Of a stretch of 24,286 nt of DNA, positions 6,384-14,267 are shown in pieces. The DNA comes from an uncultured Collinsella sp. (GTDB lineage: Bacteria; Actinomycetota; Coriobacteriia; Coriobacteriales; Coriobacteriaceae). Under the pieces are notes generated by a model. It was not told the origin of the DNA. It saw only the letters and a program-made list of their open reading frames with translations, and ran no database searches. A program made the translations under genes and the position numbers. How positions within the stretch are numbered: position 1 is the stretch's first letter; every line of letters begins with the position of its first letter. The stretch spans positions 1 through 24,286 of the forward strand of contig CATVYG010000037.1 of the NCBI GenBank assembly GCA_958348225.1. The letters run 5' to 3'.

Positions 6384-7802
6384 ATGGCCCTCATCACTTC
6401 GTACCACGTCCCCGGCCTTTATGTCGAGGACCACAGCATCGACGTCCCCCTTGACTGGCGCGGCCTGGAGCCGATGCTCCTGGCCGTCGGCAGCACCATG
6501 CGCCGCGGCGCTATGCCGGCACCAATCGCCGGCGCGCCCGAGAGCATCAAGCTCTTCTACCGCGTGGTTTGCGCGCCCGACCGCATCAACGACGATCTGC
6601 CGCTGCTCCTGTTTTTGCAGGGCGGCCCCGGCGGCGAGAGCCCGCGTCCGCTGTCGCCCACAAGCGACGGCTGGATCGAGGAGGCCGTCAAGCACTTCCG
6701 CGTGGTCCTGCCCGACCAGCGCGGCACCGGGCGCAGCAGCTGTGTAGACGGGCGCACGATTGCCGCACTGGGCGAGCGCGCGACGGCGGCCGGCTCCGAT
6801 GCCGCACGCTCGCAGGCGGATTTCCTCAAGCGCCACCTCGCCAGCTCCATCGTGCGCGATTTTGAGTACCTGCGCCTGGTGGGCTTTGGCGGCAAGCCCT
6901 GGGTCACACTCGGGCAGAGCTACGGCGGCTTTTTGACGTTGAGCTATCTGTCGCTCTTCCCCGAAGGCGTGGCGGCAAGCTTTACCTGCGGCGGCATCCC
7001 CCACGTGCCGGCGAGCGCAAGCGAGGTCTACGCGCACACCTTCCCGCGCATGGCCGCCAAGACGCAGCAGTATTATGACCGCTACCCCGCTGACGTCGAC
7101 CGAGTGGCAGCCCTGGCCGATGCGCTCGAGGCCCAGAAGCCCGTGCTGCCCGACGGCTCGCCGATGACGGTCGAGCGCCTACAGCTCATGGGCAGCGACT
7201 TTGGCATGAAGCCGAGCTTTGAGCGCATGCATTGGATTATCGATCACGCGTTTGTTACTGGCGACGGTACGCTGAGCTGCGGCTCCTCGGTATCCGACAG
7301 CTTTTTGATGCGCGCCTTCGAGCGCACCAACACGCGTACAAACCCGCTGTACTGGACGCTGCAGGAGTTTATCTACGCCGACGGCGACACCATGCCCATT
7401 CGCTGGGCCGCAGCAGAGGAGAAGGCCCATCGTGCCGAGTTCGACACACTCGCGCGCCCGCTCATGTTTACCGGCGAGGCCATGTTCCCGTGGATGTTTG
7501 AGCAGATGCCCGAGCTTATGCCGTTTAAGCCCGCCATGGACCTGCTGATGGAAGACACCAGCTGGGACAAGATCTACGACCCGCAGCGCCTAGCCTGCAA
7601 CGAGGTGCCACTCCAGGCCGCGGTGTATTTCGACGATATGTACGTCGATTCGGGCATGCAGCTCGATACGCTCAGCCGCGTGGGCAACTCGCATGCCTGG
7701 GTGACCAACGAGTTCGAGCACGACGGCCTGCACGGCAGCGTGGTGTTCAAGCACCTCTTCGACGAAGCCCTCAACCGCGGAGACCTGCGCCGGATCTTCT
7801 AG
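6384..7802 (+). CDS. Proline iminopeptidase-like alpha/beta hydrolase (peptidase family S33)
   Basis: This 472-residue alpha/beta-hydrolase fold protein has the S33 oxyanion motif QGGPGG, followed by DQRGTGRSS and the nucleophile elbow GQSYGGF with Ser179. A late acidic pair in YFDDMYVD (417-418) and the histidine region HDGLHGS (His450 most likely) complete a plausible triad. Proline iminopeptidases remove N-terminal proline from peptides. The longer, roughly 420-490-residue type resembles the Streptomyces prolyl aminopeptidase. No signal peptide is visible, so it is probably cytoplasmic. I chose the ATG at 6384 (MALITSYHVPG) because the homologous fold starts there and a modest GGAAGA precedes it. 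An in-frame ATG at 6303 has no ribosome-binding site. It lies between proA and proB on the opposite strand, which is suggestive of a role in proline supply. Confidence 0.85.
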   Translation: MALITSYHVPGLYVEDHSIDVPLDWRGLEPMLLAVGSTMRRGAMPAPIAGAPESIKLFYRVVCAPDRINDDLPLLLFLQGGPGGESPRPLSPTSDGWIEEAVKHFRVVLPDQRGTGRSSCVDGRTIAALGERATAAGSDAARSQADFLKRHLASSIVRDFEYLRLVGFGGKPWVTLGQSYGGFLTLSYLSLFPEGVAASFTCGGIPHVPASASEVYAHTFPRMAAKTQQYYDRYPADVDRVAALADALEAQKPVLPDGSPMTVERLQLMGSDFGMKPSFERMHWIIDHAFVTGDGTLSCGSSVSDSFLMRAFERTNTRTNPLYWTLQEFIYADGDTMPIRWAAAEEKAHRAEFDTLARPLMFTGEAMFPWMFEQMPELMPFKPAMDLLMEDTSWDKIYDPQRLACNEVPLQAAVYFDDMYVDSGMQLDTLSRVGNSHAWVTNEFEHDGLHGSVVFKHLFDEALNRGDLRRIF

Positions 7803-7803
7803 C

Positions 7804-7844
7804 AAAGGAGTGTCCCCACCTGCCGGCACAAAAGGAACGTCCCC
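7804..7844. repeat. REP-like repeat, family 2, copy 1
   Basis: The sequence contains AAAGGAGTGTCCCC (7804-7817), then TGCCGGCA (7821-7828), then GGAACGTCCCC (7834-7844), right after the S33 hydrolase stop. The same three blocks in the same order recur at 20681-20720. This suggests a dispersed intergenic repeat rather than chance. Confidence 0.65.
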
Positions 7845-7941
7845 AAGTACCAGGTTAATGAAGTCATTGCAGAAAGAGGACGGAAAGCGAAAACGCCCCT
7901 AAGCGAGTGGCTTTAAATCGTAGGTCGAACAAAAGAAGCGA

Positions 7942-8041
7942 GCGCCGCCCAGAGCGAACAAGTTGGCATGAAAAAGGCGAGGCATAGACCTGATGGTCAT
8001 GCCTCGCCTTTTGAATGACAAATTGTCGCTCTGGGCGGCGC
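7942..8041. terminator. 100-bp near-perfect palindrome; bidirectional terminator between S33 hydrolase and proB
   Basis: Outer arms GCGCCGCCCAGAGCGA (7942-7957) and its exact complement (8026-8041) enclose an inner hairpin, AAAAGGCGAGGCAT (7972-7985) with ATGCCTCGCCTTTT (7999-8012). The inner stem is extended by GACC and GGTC around a TGAT loop. The segments between the two stems also pair at about 9 of 11 positions. The whole 100 bp can therefore fold as one hairpin with arms of about 48 nt. T runs flank the inner stem on each strand, so it can act as an intrinsic terminator for both convergent genes, but it is far longer than termination needs. Confidence 0.85.
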
Positions 8042-8055
8042 GCAGCGTCGACCCG

Positions 8056-9183
8056 TTAGGCGAAGACGATCAAATTATCTCGGTGGATCGCGGGCTTCTC
8101 GGCCAGGTCTGCCAGCAGGCGGTTGCTGGCGATCTGGTCCTGGCGGCGACCGGCAGCAAGTTCCAGCACGTCCGAATCGGCCTCGGCGATACCGCGGGCG
8201 ACGACCATACCGCTCGGATCGCACACATCGAGCACATCGCCCTCGGCAAACTGGCCATCGACCTCGCGAATACCCACCGCAAGCAAGGAAGAGCCACGGC
8301 TAACCAGCGCCTTCGCAGCACCATCATCAACCGTCACCGACCCATGTGCCTTGTCGCCCAGCGCGATCCACAGCTTGCGGGGTGCGATGTCCAGACGCTC
8401 CGCCGGCGGATCGAACAGTGTGCCCACGCTCTCGCCGCGGGCGAGGCGCACGAGCGCATCGGGCTCCTCGCCCGAGCAAATCACGCTCTGAATGCCCGCC
8501 GTCATCAGGATGCGGCTCGCGCGAATCTTGGTAATCATGCCGCCCGTGCCCACCGAAGTCGAAGAATCGCCTGCCGAGGCGATAATCTTGGCATCGATCT
8601 TATGCACGACCGGGACGAACTCGGCCGTGGGGTCCTCGTGCGGATTGGCGGTATAGAGGCCATCGATGTCCGAGAGCGTCACGCACAGATCGGCAGAAAC
8701 CAGGCAGCTCACAAGCGCCGCCAGCGTGTCGTTGTCGCCAAACTTGATCTCGTCGACGGTGACGGTATCGTTCTCGTTGACGACCGGCACCACGCCAAGC
8801 TCCACGAGGCGCAGCAGGGCGTCGCGTGCATGCAGGTAGGACGTGCGGCGGGCCGTATCATGGCGCGTGAGCAGCACGAGCGAGGTGAGCAGGTCGCGCG
8901 CATGGAACTCCTCGTCGTAGGCCGACGAGATGATGCACTGACCAGCCGAGGCGCAGGCCTGCAGGCTCGGAAGGTCGCCGACTGGCTTGCGGTCGAAGCC
9001 CAACACGGGATAGCCACAGGCAATAGCGCCCGAGCTCACCACGACCAGACGCCAGCCGAGCTTGCGCAGCGCTGCGGCTTGATCGGCAAGTCCGCCGATA
9101 AAGGCGCGGTTGACCTTGCCATCGGCGCCCACCACCGTGGACGAACCGATCTTTACCACCATCGTTTTATAAGAAGTCGTCAT
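8056..9183 (-). CDS. proB: Glutamate 5-kinase
   Basis: This enzyme catalyses the first, normally feedback-controlled step of proline synthesis: ATP-dependent phosphorylation of glutamate to gamma-glutamyl phosphate. The 375 residues comprise an amino-acid-kinase domain (VVKIGSSTVV near residue 10, VVSSGAIACG, VVNENDTV, FGDNDTLAA, LSDIDGLYTANP, GTGGMITKIRA) and a C-terminal PUA domain (from about residue 275, APRKLWIALGDKAHGSVTVDDGA). The start at 9183 is taken because the second ATG (seven codons on) would lie immediately before the kinase motif; neither has a strong Shine-Dalgarno sequence. It follows pncB on the same strand after 79 bp and may be co-transcribed with it. The 100-bp palindrome lies just past its stop. 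Confidence 0.96.
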   Translation of the reverse strand: MTTSYKTMVVKIGSSTVVGADGKVNRAFIGGLADQAAALRKLGWRLVVVSSGAIACGYPVLGFDRKPVGDLPSLQACASAGQCIISSAYDEEFHARDLLTSLVLLTRHDTARRTSYLHARDALLRLVELGVVPVVNENDTVTVDEIKFGDNDTLAALVSCLVSADLCVTLSDIDGLYTANPHEDPTAEFVPVVHKIDAKIIASAGDSSTSVGTGGMITKIRASRILMTAGIQSVICSGEEPDALVRLARGESVGTLFDPPAERLDIAPRKLWIALGDKAHGSVTVDDGAAKALVSRGSSLLAVGIREVDGQFAEGDVLDVCDPSGMVVARGIAEADSDVLELAAGRRQDQIASNRLLADLAEKPAIHRDNLIVFA

Positions 9184-9262
9184 ACGTCAAACCAATCAAC
9201 TGTTCAGCGAACGGCCGAGCTGGCGGCCAAGGGAGCGTGACTCGCCCCTACCGCCCAAGGAA

Positions 9263-10768
9263 TTAGTGAGCCCAAGGAAAGGCAGAAGCCGCGGCCATAT
9301 TCTTGCGCACGAGCTCGTCGCGCACCTGGGCCAGGCCCTGTTCCATACCCACCACGTAGGTCTGCGGATACAGGAAGCGCTTGAAAGCCGCATCCAGATG
9401 ATCGAGCGCCCAAGCACAGCGCTCGCGCGCGTCCTTGATGCTCTCACGCGGAGCCACCGCACTGCCATCGCGCACGATCGGCACCAGCAGCTCGCGATAC
9501 TCAAGCTCCGACACGTCGGTCACCAGGGCGGCATCATTCACGGCCACGAGGGTATTGCCGCGCGCGGCGCCCTCCCCCACCAGATGGTCCTCGTCGTAGA
9601 TCATGTCGCAGACCGGGCCGCCAAAGCCGTCGTAATAACGGCGCACGCGCTGCACGCCCGGGATCGTGCGCTTGTAGGGCTGCTCGGAGAGCTTGACCAC
9701 CGGCGTCCACGGGTCGGCCTCGCTCGCACGACGGGCGGAAAGTTTGTACACGCCGCCCAGCGCCGGCTGGTCGTAGCAGGTCGCGAGCTTGGTGCCCACG
9801 CCAAAGCTATCGATGGGCGCGCCCTGGTCCAGCAGCGACTGAATCGTGTACTCGTCAAGATCGTTGGAAACCGAGATCCCCACATAGGGCAGACCCTCGG
9901 CATCAAAACGGCCGCGCACATACTTGGAGAGTTTAGCGAGGTCGCCCGAGTCGATGCGAATGGCCGATAGACGCTCGCCCACCGCCTCCATCTCCTTGGC
10001 AACCGTAATGGCATGCTCGCAGCCCTCGCGCACATCGTAGGTGTCGATGAGCAGCGTACAGTTCTTGGGGCTCGACTTGGCAAAGGCACAGAAGGCCTCG
10101 AGCTCGGAATCGAAGCTCATCACCCAGCTGTGCGCATGCGTGCCAAAGACGGGAATACCGTAGCGGCGCCCGGCGAGCACATTGGACGTAGAGGAACAGC
10201 CGGCAACGTAGCTCGCGCGCGCGACGGCCAGGCCGCCATCGGGACCCTGGGCGCGGCGCAGGCCAAACTCGGCCACGGGACGGCCGTCCGCCGCCAACAC
10301 CACGCGTGCCGTCTTGGTGGCGACGAGCGTCTGGAAGCCGACGATGTTCAGCAGCGCCGTCTCGAGCAGCTGGCACTCCAGCGCCGGCCCGGTGACGCGC
10401 ACCATGGGCTCGCGCGGAAAGACGAGCTCGCCCTCGGGCACGGCGTCAATGTTCACGTGCGCGCGGAAGTTGCGCAGGTAGTCGAGGAATGCGGGTTTAA
10501 ACATCGCACCGCCGGCGGGAGCCTGAAGCGAGGCGAGGTACTCGATGTCCTCGGACGTAAAGCGCAGGTTCTCGACCAGCTCGGGCAGCTCGGCGGTACC
10601 GCACATGACGGCGTAGGCGCTACCAAAGGGATGGTCGCGGTAAAACGCGGTAAAACAACCCTGCTCATTGGCCTTGCCGCTCTCCCACAGGCCCTGGGCC
10701 ATAGTGAGCTCGTACAGATCGGTGAGCATTGCAATGTCGGTGGGATGCGAGATGTCGGTCAAAGCCAT
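9263..10768 (-). CDS. pncB: Nicotinate phosphoribosyltransferase
   Basis: This is the NAD-salvage enzyme (Preiss-Handler pathway) that joins nicotinate and PRPP to give nicotinate mononucleotide, with ATP hydrolysis. The 501-residue protein starts with the family signature MLTDLYELTMAQGLW, followed by EFGLRRAQGPDGG, GTHAHSWVMSF, the phosphate-binding RIDSGDLAKLS (about residue 270) and DSFGVGTKLATC. The length is usual for the bacterial long form. The start at 10768 is preceded by GAAAGG about 8 nt upstream. The gene lies 84 bp downstream of a small tail-anchored protein gene and 79 bp upstream of proB on the same strand. Confidence 0.96.
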   Translation of the reverse strand: MALTDISHPTDIAMLTDLYELTMAQGLWESGKANEQGCFTAFYRDHPFGSAYAVMCGTAELPELVENLRFTSEDIEYLASLQAPAGGAMFKPAFLDYLRNFRAHVNIDAVPEGELVFPREPMVRVTGPALECQLLETALLNIVGFQTLVATKTARVVLAADGRPVAEFGLRRAQGPDGGLAVARASYVAGCSSTSNVLAGRRYGIPVFGTHAHSWVMSFDSELEAFCAFAKSSPKNCTLLIDTYDVREGCEHAITVAKEMEAVGERLSAIRIDSGDLAKLSKYVRGRFDAEGLPYVGISVSNDLDEYTIQSLLDQGAPIDSFGVGTKLATCYDQPALGGVYKLSARRASEADPWTPVVKLSEQPYKRTIPGVQRVRRYYDGFGGPVCDMIYDEDHLVGEGAARGNTLVAVNDAALVTDVSELEYRELLVPIVRDGSAVAPRESIKDARERCAWALDHLDAAFKRFLYPQTYVVGMEQGLAQVRDELVRKNMAAASAFPWAH

Positions 10769-10852
10769 GGGGCGACCTTTCGGATGCGTTGTGCAGAAGT
10801 TGAGGGTTGGACAAGGACAGAGTGTTCAGGCATGGCGCCCAGCGCGAACAGA

Positions 10853-11311
10853 TTAGTGCAGACCCATGCTGCCCGTGATCGTGTAGACCATAAAGACGAT
10901 AAACGCGATGAGGGCGAGCACGATGATGATCTTTTGAGCCGGGGCCATACCGGGGATCTCATTCTCGCCCGCAGGCTCCTTGGAGGTGACCATGCGCTGG
11001 GCAAAGGTCATCTCGTCACGGCTCGGCGTGGGCTCGACGGGCTTGGGGTGAGCGGCTCTTTTGGGCTGAGGTTTGGGAGCGGCAGGCGCAGGCTTCGCGG
11101 CGGCGGGTTTGGGTGCGGGCGCGGGCGCCGGCGCGGATGCGGCCTTCGCGGCGGCCTCCTCGGCCTTCGCGCGCTCGGCACGCAGAGCAGCCAGCTCCTC
11201 ACGCTCGCGACGAGCCTCTTCCTGAGCCTCGCGGCGGGCCTTCTCGGCGCGGAGCTCTTCCAACTCGGCGCGCTCCTCGGCAGACAGTGGTTGGGACTCA
11301 AGCTCGGCCAT
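10853..11311 (-). CDS. Small coiled-coil protein with Ala/Pro-rich linker and C-terminal membrane anchor
   Basis: I do not recognise a family for this 152-residue protein. It has three parts: a highly charged helical segment, probably a coiled coil (about residues 10-55, rich in Glu, Arg and Ala), then an Ala/Pro/Lys low-complexity linker (about 58-92). It ends with a single hydrophobic segment near the C terminus (IIIVLALIAFIVFMVYTITG, about 127-146) with only a few residues after it. This suggests a tail-anchored membrane protein with its bulk in the cytoplasm. The start at 11311 has AAAGGG upstream. The frame stays open further upstream, but that extension would run through the tRNA gene and terminator and is not coding. 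Its transcript can start only between the tRNA terminator and this gene, or by read-through. Confidence 0.75.
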   Translation of the reverse strand: MAELESQPLSAEERAELEELRAEKARREAQEEARREREELAALRAERAKAEEAAAKAASAPAPAPAPKPAAAKPAPAAPKPQPKRAAHPKPVEPTPSRDEMTFAQRMVTSKEPAGENEIPGMAPAQKIIIVLALIAFIVFMVYTITGSMGLH

Positions 11312-11330
11312 AGTACAGCCCTTTCTTTTT

Positions 11331-11364
11331 AAAAAAAGCCGCCGACACAATGTCAGCGGCTTAT
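11331..11364 (-). terminator. Intrinsic terminator of tRNA-Ala
   Basis: On the minus strand AAGCCGC-TGACA pairs with TGTC-GGCGGCTT, followed by seven T. It begins about 13 nt after the tRNA 3' end and lies just before the ribosome-binding site of the next gene on that strand. Confidence 0.85.
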
Positions 11365-11376
11365 CAAATCCAAGGG

Positions 11377-11449
11377 TGGAGACGAAGGGAGTCGAACCCT
11401 CGGCCTCTGCCATGCGACGGCAGCGCTCTCCCAACTGAGCTACGTCCCC
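11377..11449 (-). tRNA. tRNA-Ala (anticodon CGC)
   Basis: The minus-strand sequence folds as a 73-nt tRNA. The acceptor GGGGACG pairs with CGTCTCC, including the G3:U70 wobble that is the alanine identity element. A GCTC...GAGC D arm, an anticodon stem CTGCC/GGCAG with the seven-base loop GTCGCAT (anticodon CGC, reading codon GCG), and a GAGGG-TTCGACT T arm follow. The discriminator is A and the next bases are CCC, so the CCA end is not fully encoded and must be added after transcription. A near-consensus promoter precedes it and a strong terminator follows. Confidence 0.95.
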
Positions 11450-11462
11450 AGGACAAGTTGAT

Positions 11463-11490
11463 ATTTTACCTACGGCTCGCCAACTGTCAA
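11463..11490 (-). promoter_or_regulatory. Promoter of tRNA-Ala
   Basis: On the minus strand a perfect TTGACA (11485-11490) and TAAAAT (11463-11468) are separated by 16 bp. They place the start about 7 bases upstream of the mature tRNA 5' end. This is the best-matching promoter in the window. Confidence 0.8.
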
Positions 11491-11600
11491 CGCCCAATAA
11501 CCAGTCTTTTTGAGACGGGACCATTTTGACTACTTTTCGAGCAAGCAATCCTCTCGACGATTTTTTAATCCCCGTCCCAGAAAAATCATCGGCAAACGCA

Positions 11601-12539
11601 CTACTTTGCTCTGGTAAGGACGCCGGTGGTGTCGAAGGCCGGGGTGAAACTCTCATCTACCGCGCCGCCCTCTTGCCAGAACATCGTCGTAAAGCCGAGG
11701 TCATCGGCATGATCGAGCACCTGCTCGTACTCCTCGCGCGTCACGGCGCGTGCCAGGTCGCCGCCCTGCTCGCGCATAAGCGCATTGGGCGTGTACTGGT
11801 TCATAACCGAGATCGGCACATCGCCCACCGTCCGCCACACCAGGTCCAGCACGCGGCATGAATCGTCCGCATGTCCCGGCAGCACCAGATGGCGCACAAT
11901 CATGCCGCGCTTCATGAGCCCGTCCTCGTCCACCAGCTCTCCCCCGCGGCGCTCGATCTCGCGCGCCATCTGAGCCAGGCCTGACACGGCCACACGTGGG
12001 TAGTCCTTTATATGAGAAAGCGACTGCGCAAGCGCCGCATCGGCATACTTAAAGTCGGTAAGCCACACATCGACCAAATCGCCGAGCGCCGCCACAGCAC
12101 TCGCGCGCTCATAACCGCTCGTGTTGTAGACGATTGGGATGACCAGCCCGCGCGCCCGTGCCGCGGCAATCGCAGCCGGCAGCAGATGCGCGTAGTGCGT
12201 CGCCGTCACCAGGTTAATATTGTTCGCACCCTGGTCCTGCAGCTCCAACATAATCTCGACCAGACGCTCGGGCGAAATCTCAAGCCCAAAATTGCCCGTC
12301 GAGATCTCGTGGTTCTGGCAATAGACGCATTTGAGTGAGCAGCCGCTAAAGAAGATCGTGCCCGAACCGGCTTCGCCCGAGATAGGCGGCTCCTCCCACA
12401 TATGAAGCGCCGCGCGGGCCACCTTGAGCGTGCCATCGGCACCGCACACGCCGCGCGCACCCTCATCGCGCGCCGCACCGCAACGGCGCGGACACAAATG
12501 GCAGGCAGGCGAAAAAAGTTCGGTCAACGACGTCGGCAT
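11601..12539 (-). CDS. PflX-like radical SAM protein (COG1313 type)
   Basis: This 312-residue protein belongs to the radical SAM superfamily. The [4Fe-4S]/S-adenosylmethionine motif is CSLKCVYCQN, with Cys67, Cys71 and Cys74. An N-terminal cysteine cluster (Cys13, Cys16, Cys20 and Cys32 in CHLCPRRCGAAR...GVCGA) is typical of the PflX group, which is related to pyruvate-formate-lyase activating enzymes. No glycyl-radical enzyme gene is adjacent, so its substrate is unknown. I chose the ATG at 12539 because GGAG stands 9 nt upstream. A TTG 15 bases further upstream would overlap that ribosome-binding site. A TTGACA at 12647-12652 on the minus strand, with a weak GACGAT 17 bp away, may be its promoter. 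Confidence 0.85.
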   Translation of the reverse strand: MPTSLTELFSPACHLCPRRCGAARDEGARGVCGADGTLKVARAALHMWEEPPISGEAGSGTIFFSGCSLKCVYCQNHEISTGNFGLEISPERLVEIMLELQDQGANNINLVTATHYAHLLPAAIAAARARGLVIPIVYNTSGYERASAVAALGDLVDVWLTDFKYADAALAQSLSHIKDYPRVAVSGLAQMAREIERRGGELVDEDGLMKRGMIVRHLVLPGHADDSCRVLDLVWRTVGDVPISVMNQYTPNALMREQGGDLARAVTREEYEQVLDHADDLGFTTMFWQEGGAVDESFTPAFDTTGVLTRAK

Positions 12540-12677
12540 AAAAACATGCTCCAAAACAACGATTCAGCAGCTCAAACGCAAAGGGACCAACCGCACAGAC
12601 GGCTCGAGGCCCGAGGCGCCGTAATCGTCCGACACGATTTTTGTAATGTCAAGACTGGAATCCACAAAGTGCCGCTT

Positions 12678-12683
12678 TATGAT
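12678..12683 (+). promoter_or_regulatory. -10 element of the 6S RNA candidate
   Basis: TATGAT stands about 7 bases before the proposed RNA 5' end near 12690. The -35 position (12655-12660, CTGGAA) is a poor match to consensus. Confidence 0.45.
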
Positions 12684-12689
12684 GTAGGT

Positions 12690-12860
12690 ATTCCGCCCCC
12701 CGCGGAGCAACTGGGTGAACCGTCGCGTTTATTTAGGGAGCCCACACAGTCGTACCTAGTACAGGTATCCTTCGTTGTTAAGGACGCTGGAACAGTCGAT
12801 GAGGGCACCCACCTGTTTTAGGTGGGTTCATTTTCGTAACGTGGGGGGTGGTTTTCTTTT
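12690..12860 (+). ncRNA. ssrS: Probable 6S RNA
   Basis: The region is non-coding and folds like 6S RNA, the regulator that mimics an open promoter and binds RNA polymerase holoenzyme. The 5' segment CCGCCCCCCGCG (12693-12704) pairs over 12 bp (two G-U pairs) with CGTGGGGGGTGG (12840-12851), giving a closing stem for a molecule of about 170 nt. Inside, GCCC and GGGC can close an apical arm containing the small hairpins TACCT/AGGTA and TCCTT/AAGGA. The 3' side of the central bubble carries a strong hairpin, CCCACCT with AGGTGGG around TTTT-type loop sequence, as in known 6S RNAs. TTTTCTTTT follows the closing stem as a terminator tail. The gene name rests on structure and remembered family features, not on a covariance search. 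Confidence 0.7.
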
Positions 12861-12981
12861 GCCGAAAATCGCCATTGCAAATCCCGCCAGGATCCCCAAA
12901 AGGCACCAGGCAGAACCCCACCATCACTCGAATATCTGGTAAGCACGTGATTATCGCCCCGTGCAATTCCTTACACCCTCC

Positions 12982-13010
12982 TTGGTCGAGTATCATGGGT
13001 CAGCTATACC
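12982..13010 (+). promoter_or_regulatory. Candidate promoter of the WecA/TagO-like gene
   Basis: TTGGTC (12982-12987) and TATACC (13005-13010) are separated by exactly 17 bp. A start near 13017 would leave a leader of about 50 nt to the ATG at 13068. Confidence 0.5.
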
Positions 13011-13067
13011 CTTTGCGGCGTGGCATCATTTGACCTTTTCCTTCGACGCTTGGCGGTTTATCGATTC

Positions 13068-14267
13068 ATGGCTTCCTCCACGAGCTTCATACCGTACCTT
13101 TGCGTGGCGGTCGTGGCTTTTATCACGACCTTCCTTGCGGTGCCCCTGGTCAAGCGCCTGGCAATCAAGCTCGACGCCGTCGACTATCCTTCCAAGCGCC
13201 GCATCAACACTAAACCCATCCCGCGCATGGGTGGCACGGCGGTCTTTTTGGGTCTCGTCGTCGCCTGCATTGTTCAGATCCTAGGCACCTGGTACCTGGG
13301 CTGGCCGCCCGTTTTGGTGCCCCATCCCCGTCTGCATATCAGTTACCCCATCCTTGCGCTTTCTTTTACCGTTATCTTTGCGACCGGCGCGATTGACGAC
13401 GTCTTCCAGCTCAAGCCCAAGCAAAAGCTCGCCGGCCAGGTCCTCGCCGCGCTCATCGCCTGCGTGGGCGGCCTGCGCATCGGCGTCATCGTCAACCCGT
13501 TTGCCTCCGGCGAGATCATGCTCGGCTGGCTCGCCTACCCCATCACCGTGATCTACCTAGTAGCGTTCACCAACATCATCAACCTTATCGACGGCCTCGA
13601 CGGCCTGGCCACGGGCATCTGCGGTATCGCGTCGTTCACCATGTTTTCGGTCGCCGTGCTCTCGGGCCGCATCGACGCCGCCGCGCTCTCCATCGCGCTC
13701 TTTGGCTCGTGCCTCGCCTTCTTGCGCTATAACTTCAACCCCGCGAGCATCTTCTTGGGCGACTCGGGGTCGCTGCTTCTGGGCTTTGCACTGGGTTCCA
13801 TCTCGCTGCTCAACGTGAGCCGCACCGCCGCGCTCACCTCGCTCATCATCCCGCTCATCGTGGCCGGCGTGCCCATCATCGACACGTTTAGCGCCATCGT
13901 GCGCCGCAAGCGCGCCCACATTAGCATCGGGCAGGCCGACAAGGGCCACATCCACCACCGACTCATTCAAGAGGGCTACAACCAAAAGCAAGCCGTACTG
14001 CTCATCTACGCCTGGTGCATTATGCTTTCGGCCGGCGCCGCCGCCATCAATCAGGTCGAGGTCCCCATGCGCGTGCTCATCTTTACCGTGCTCGCCATCG
14101 GCTCGGCGGCCTTCGCCAAGCACCTGCACCTGTTTGAGCCCGTGCTGCGCCACCATTACAACAAACGCACGCACGAGGACGAGCTGGTAACCCCCGACGA
14201 CCCCGCTTTTAAGCAGGAGGAGCAGGCGGCCGAGGAGCGCAAAGAAGAGCGCCACCACAAGCTCTAG
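13068..14267 (+). CDS. Undecaprenyl-phosphate N-acetylhexosamine-1-phosphate transferase (WecA/TagO/MraY family)
   Basis: This polytopic membrane enzyme (about 399 residues, roughly ten to eleven hydrophobic segments) starts a cell-envelope glycan by moving a sugar-1-phosphate from a UDP-sugar to undecaprenyl phosphate. Visible motifs are DAVDYPSKRRINTKPIPRMGG in the first cytoplasmic loop, the Asp pair GAIDDVFQLKPKQK (110-111), NIINLIDGLDGLATG (169-183), FLGDSGS and the HIHHRL histidine motif (294-299). These fit the WecA/TagO branch better than MraY. The charged C terminus is Glu/Lys/His-rich. I prefer the ATG at 13068 because homologues begin near there. An in-frame GTG at 13020 is possible but would lie almost on the predicted transcript start. 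trpS follows 159 bp downstream and may share the transcript. Confidence 0.9.
   Translation: MASSTSFIPYLCVAVVAFITTFLAVPLVKRLAIKLDAVDYPSKRRINTKPIPRMGGTAVFLGLVVACIVQILGTWYLGWPPVLVPHPRLHISYPILALSFTVIFATGAIDDVFQLKPKQKLAGQVLAALIACVGGLRIGVIVNPFASGEIMLGWLAYPITVIYLVAFTNIINLIDGLDGLATGICGIASFTMFSVAVLSGRIDAAALSIALFGSCLAFLRYNFNPASIFLGDSGSLLLGFALGSISLLNVSRTAALTSLIIPLIVAGVPIIDTFSAIVRRKRAHISIGQADKGHIHHRLIQEGYNQKQAVLLIYAWCIMLSAGAAAINQVEVPMRVLIFTVLAIGSAAFAKHLHLFEPVLRHHYNKRTHEDELVTPDDPAFKQEEQAAEERKEERHHKL

Noticed and set aside
7860..7941. Possible tRNA or attachment-site remnant before the 100-bp palindrome
   Set aside because: A short GTAGGTCGAAC stretch recalls a T arm, but no stem or further tRNA similarity supports it and no integrase is near.
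10013..11332. A plus-strand frame opposite pncB and the tail-anchored protein
   Set aside because: It is antisense to two supported genes and ends in low-complexity Gly/Arg/Leu sequence derived from the Ala/Pro linker on the other strand.
11312..11656. N-terminal extension of the tail-anchored protein gene through the tRNA
   Set aside because: It would read through the tRNA-Ala gene, its promoter and its terminator. The ATG at 11311 has a ribosome-binding site and begins the plausible protein.
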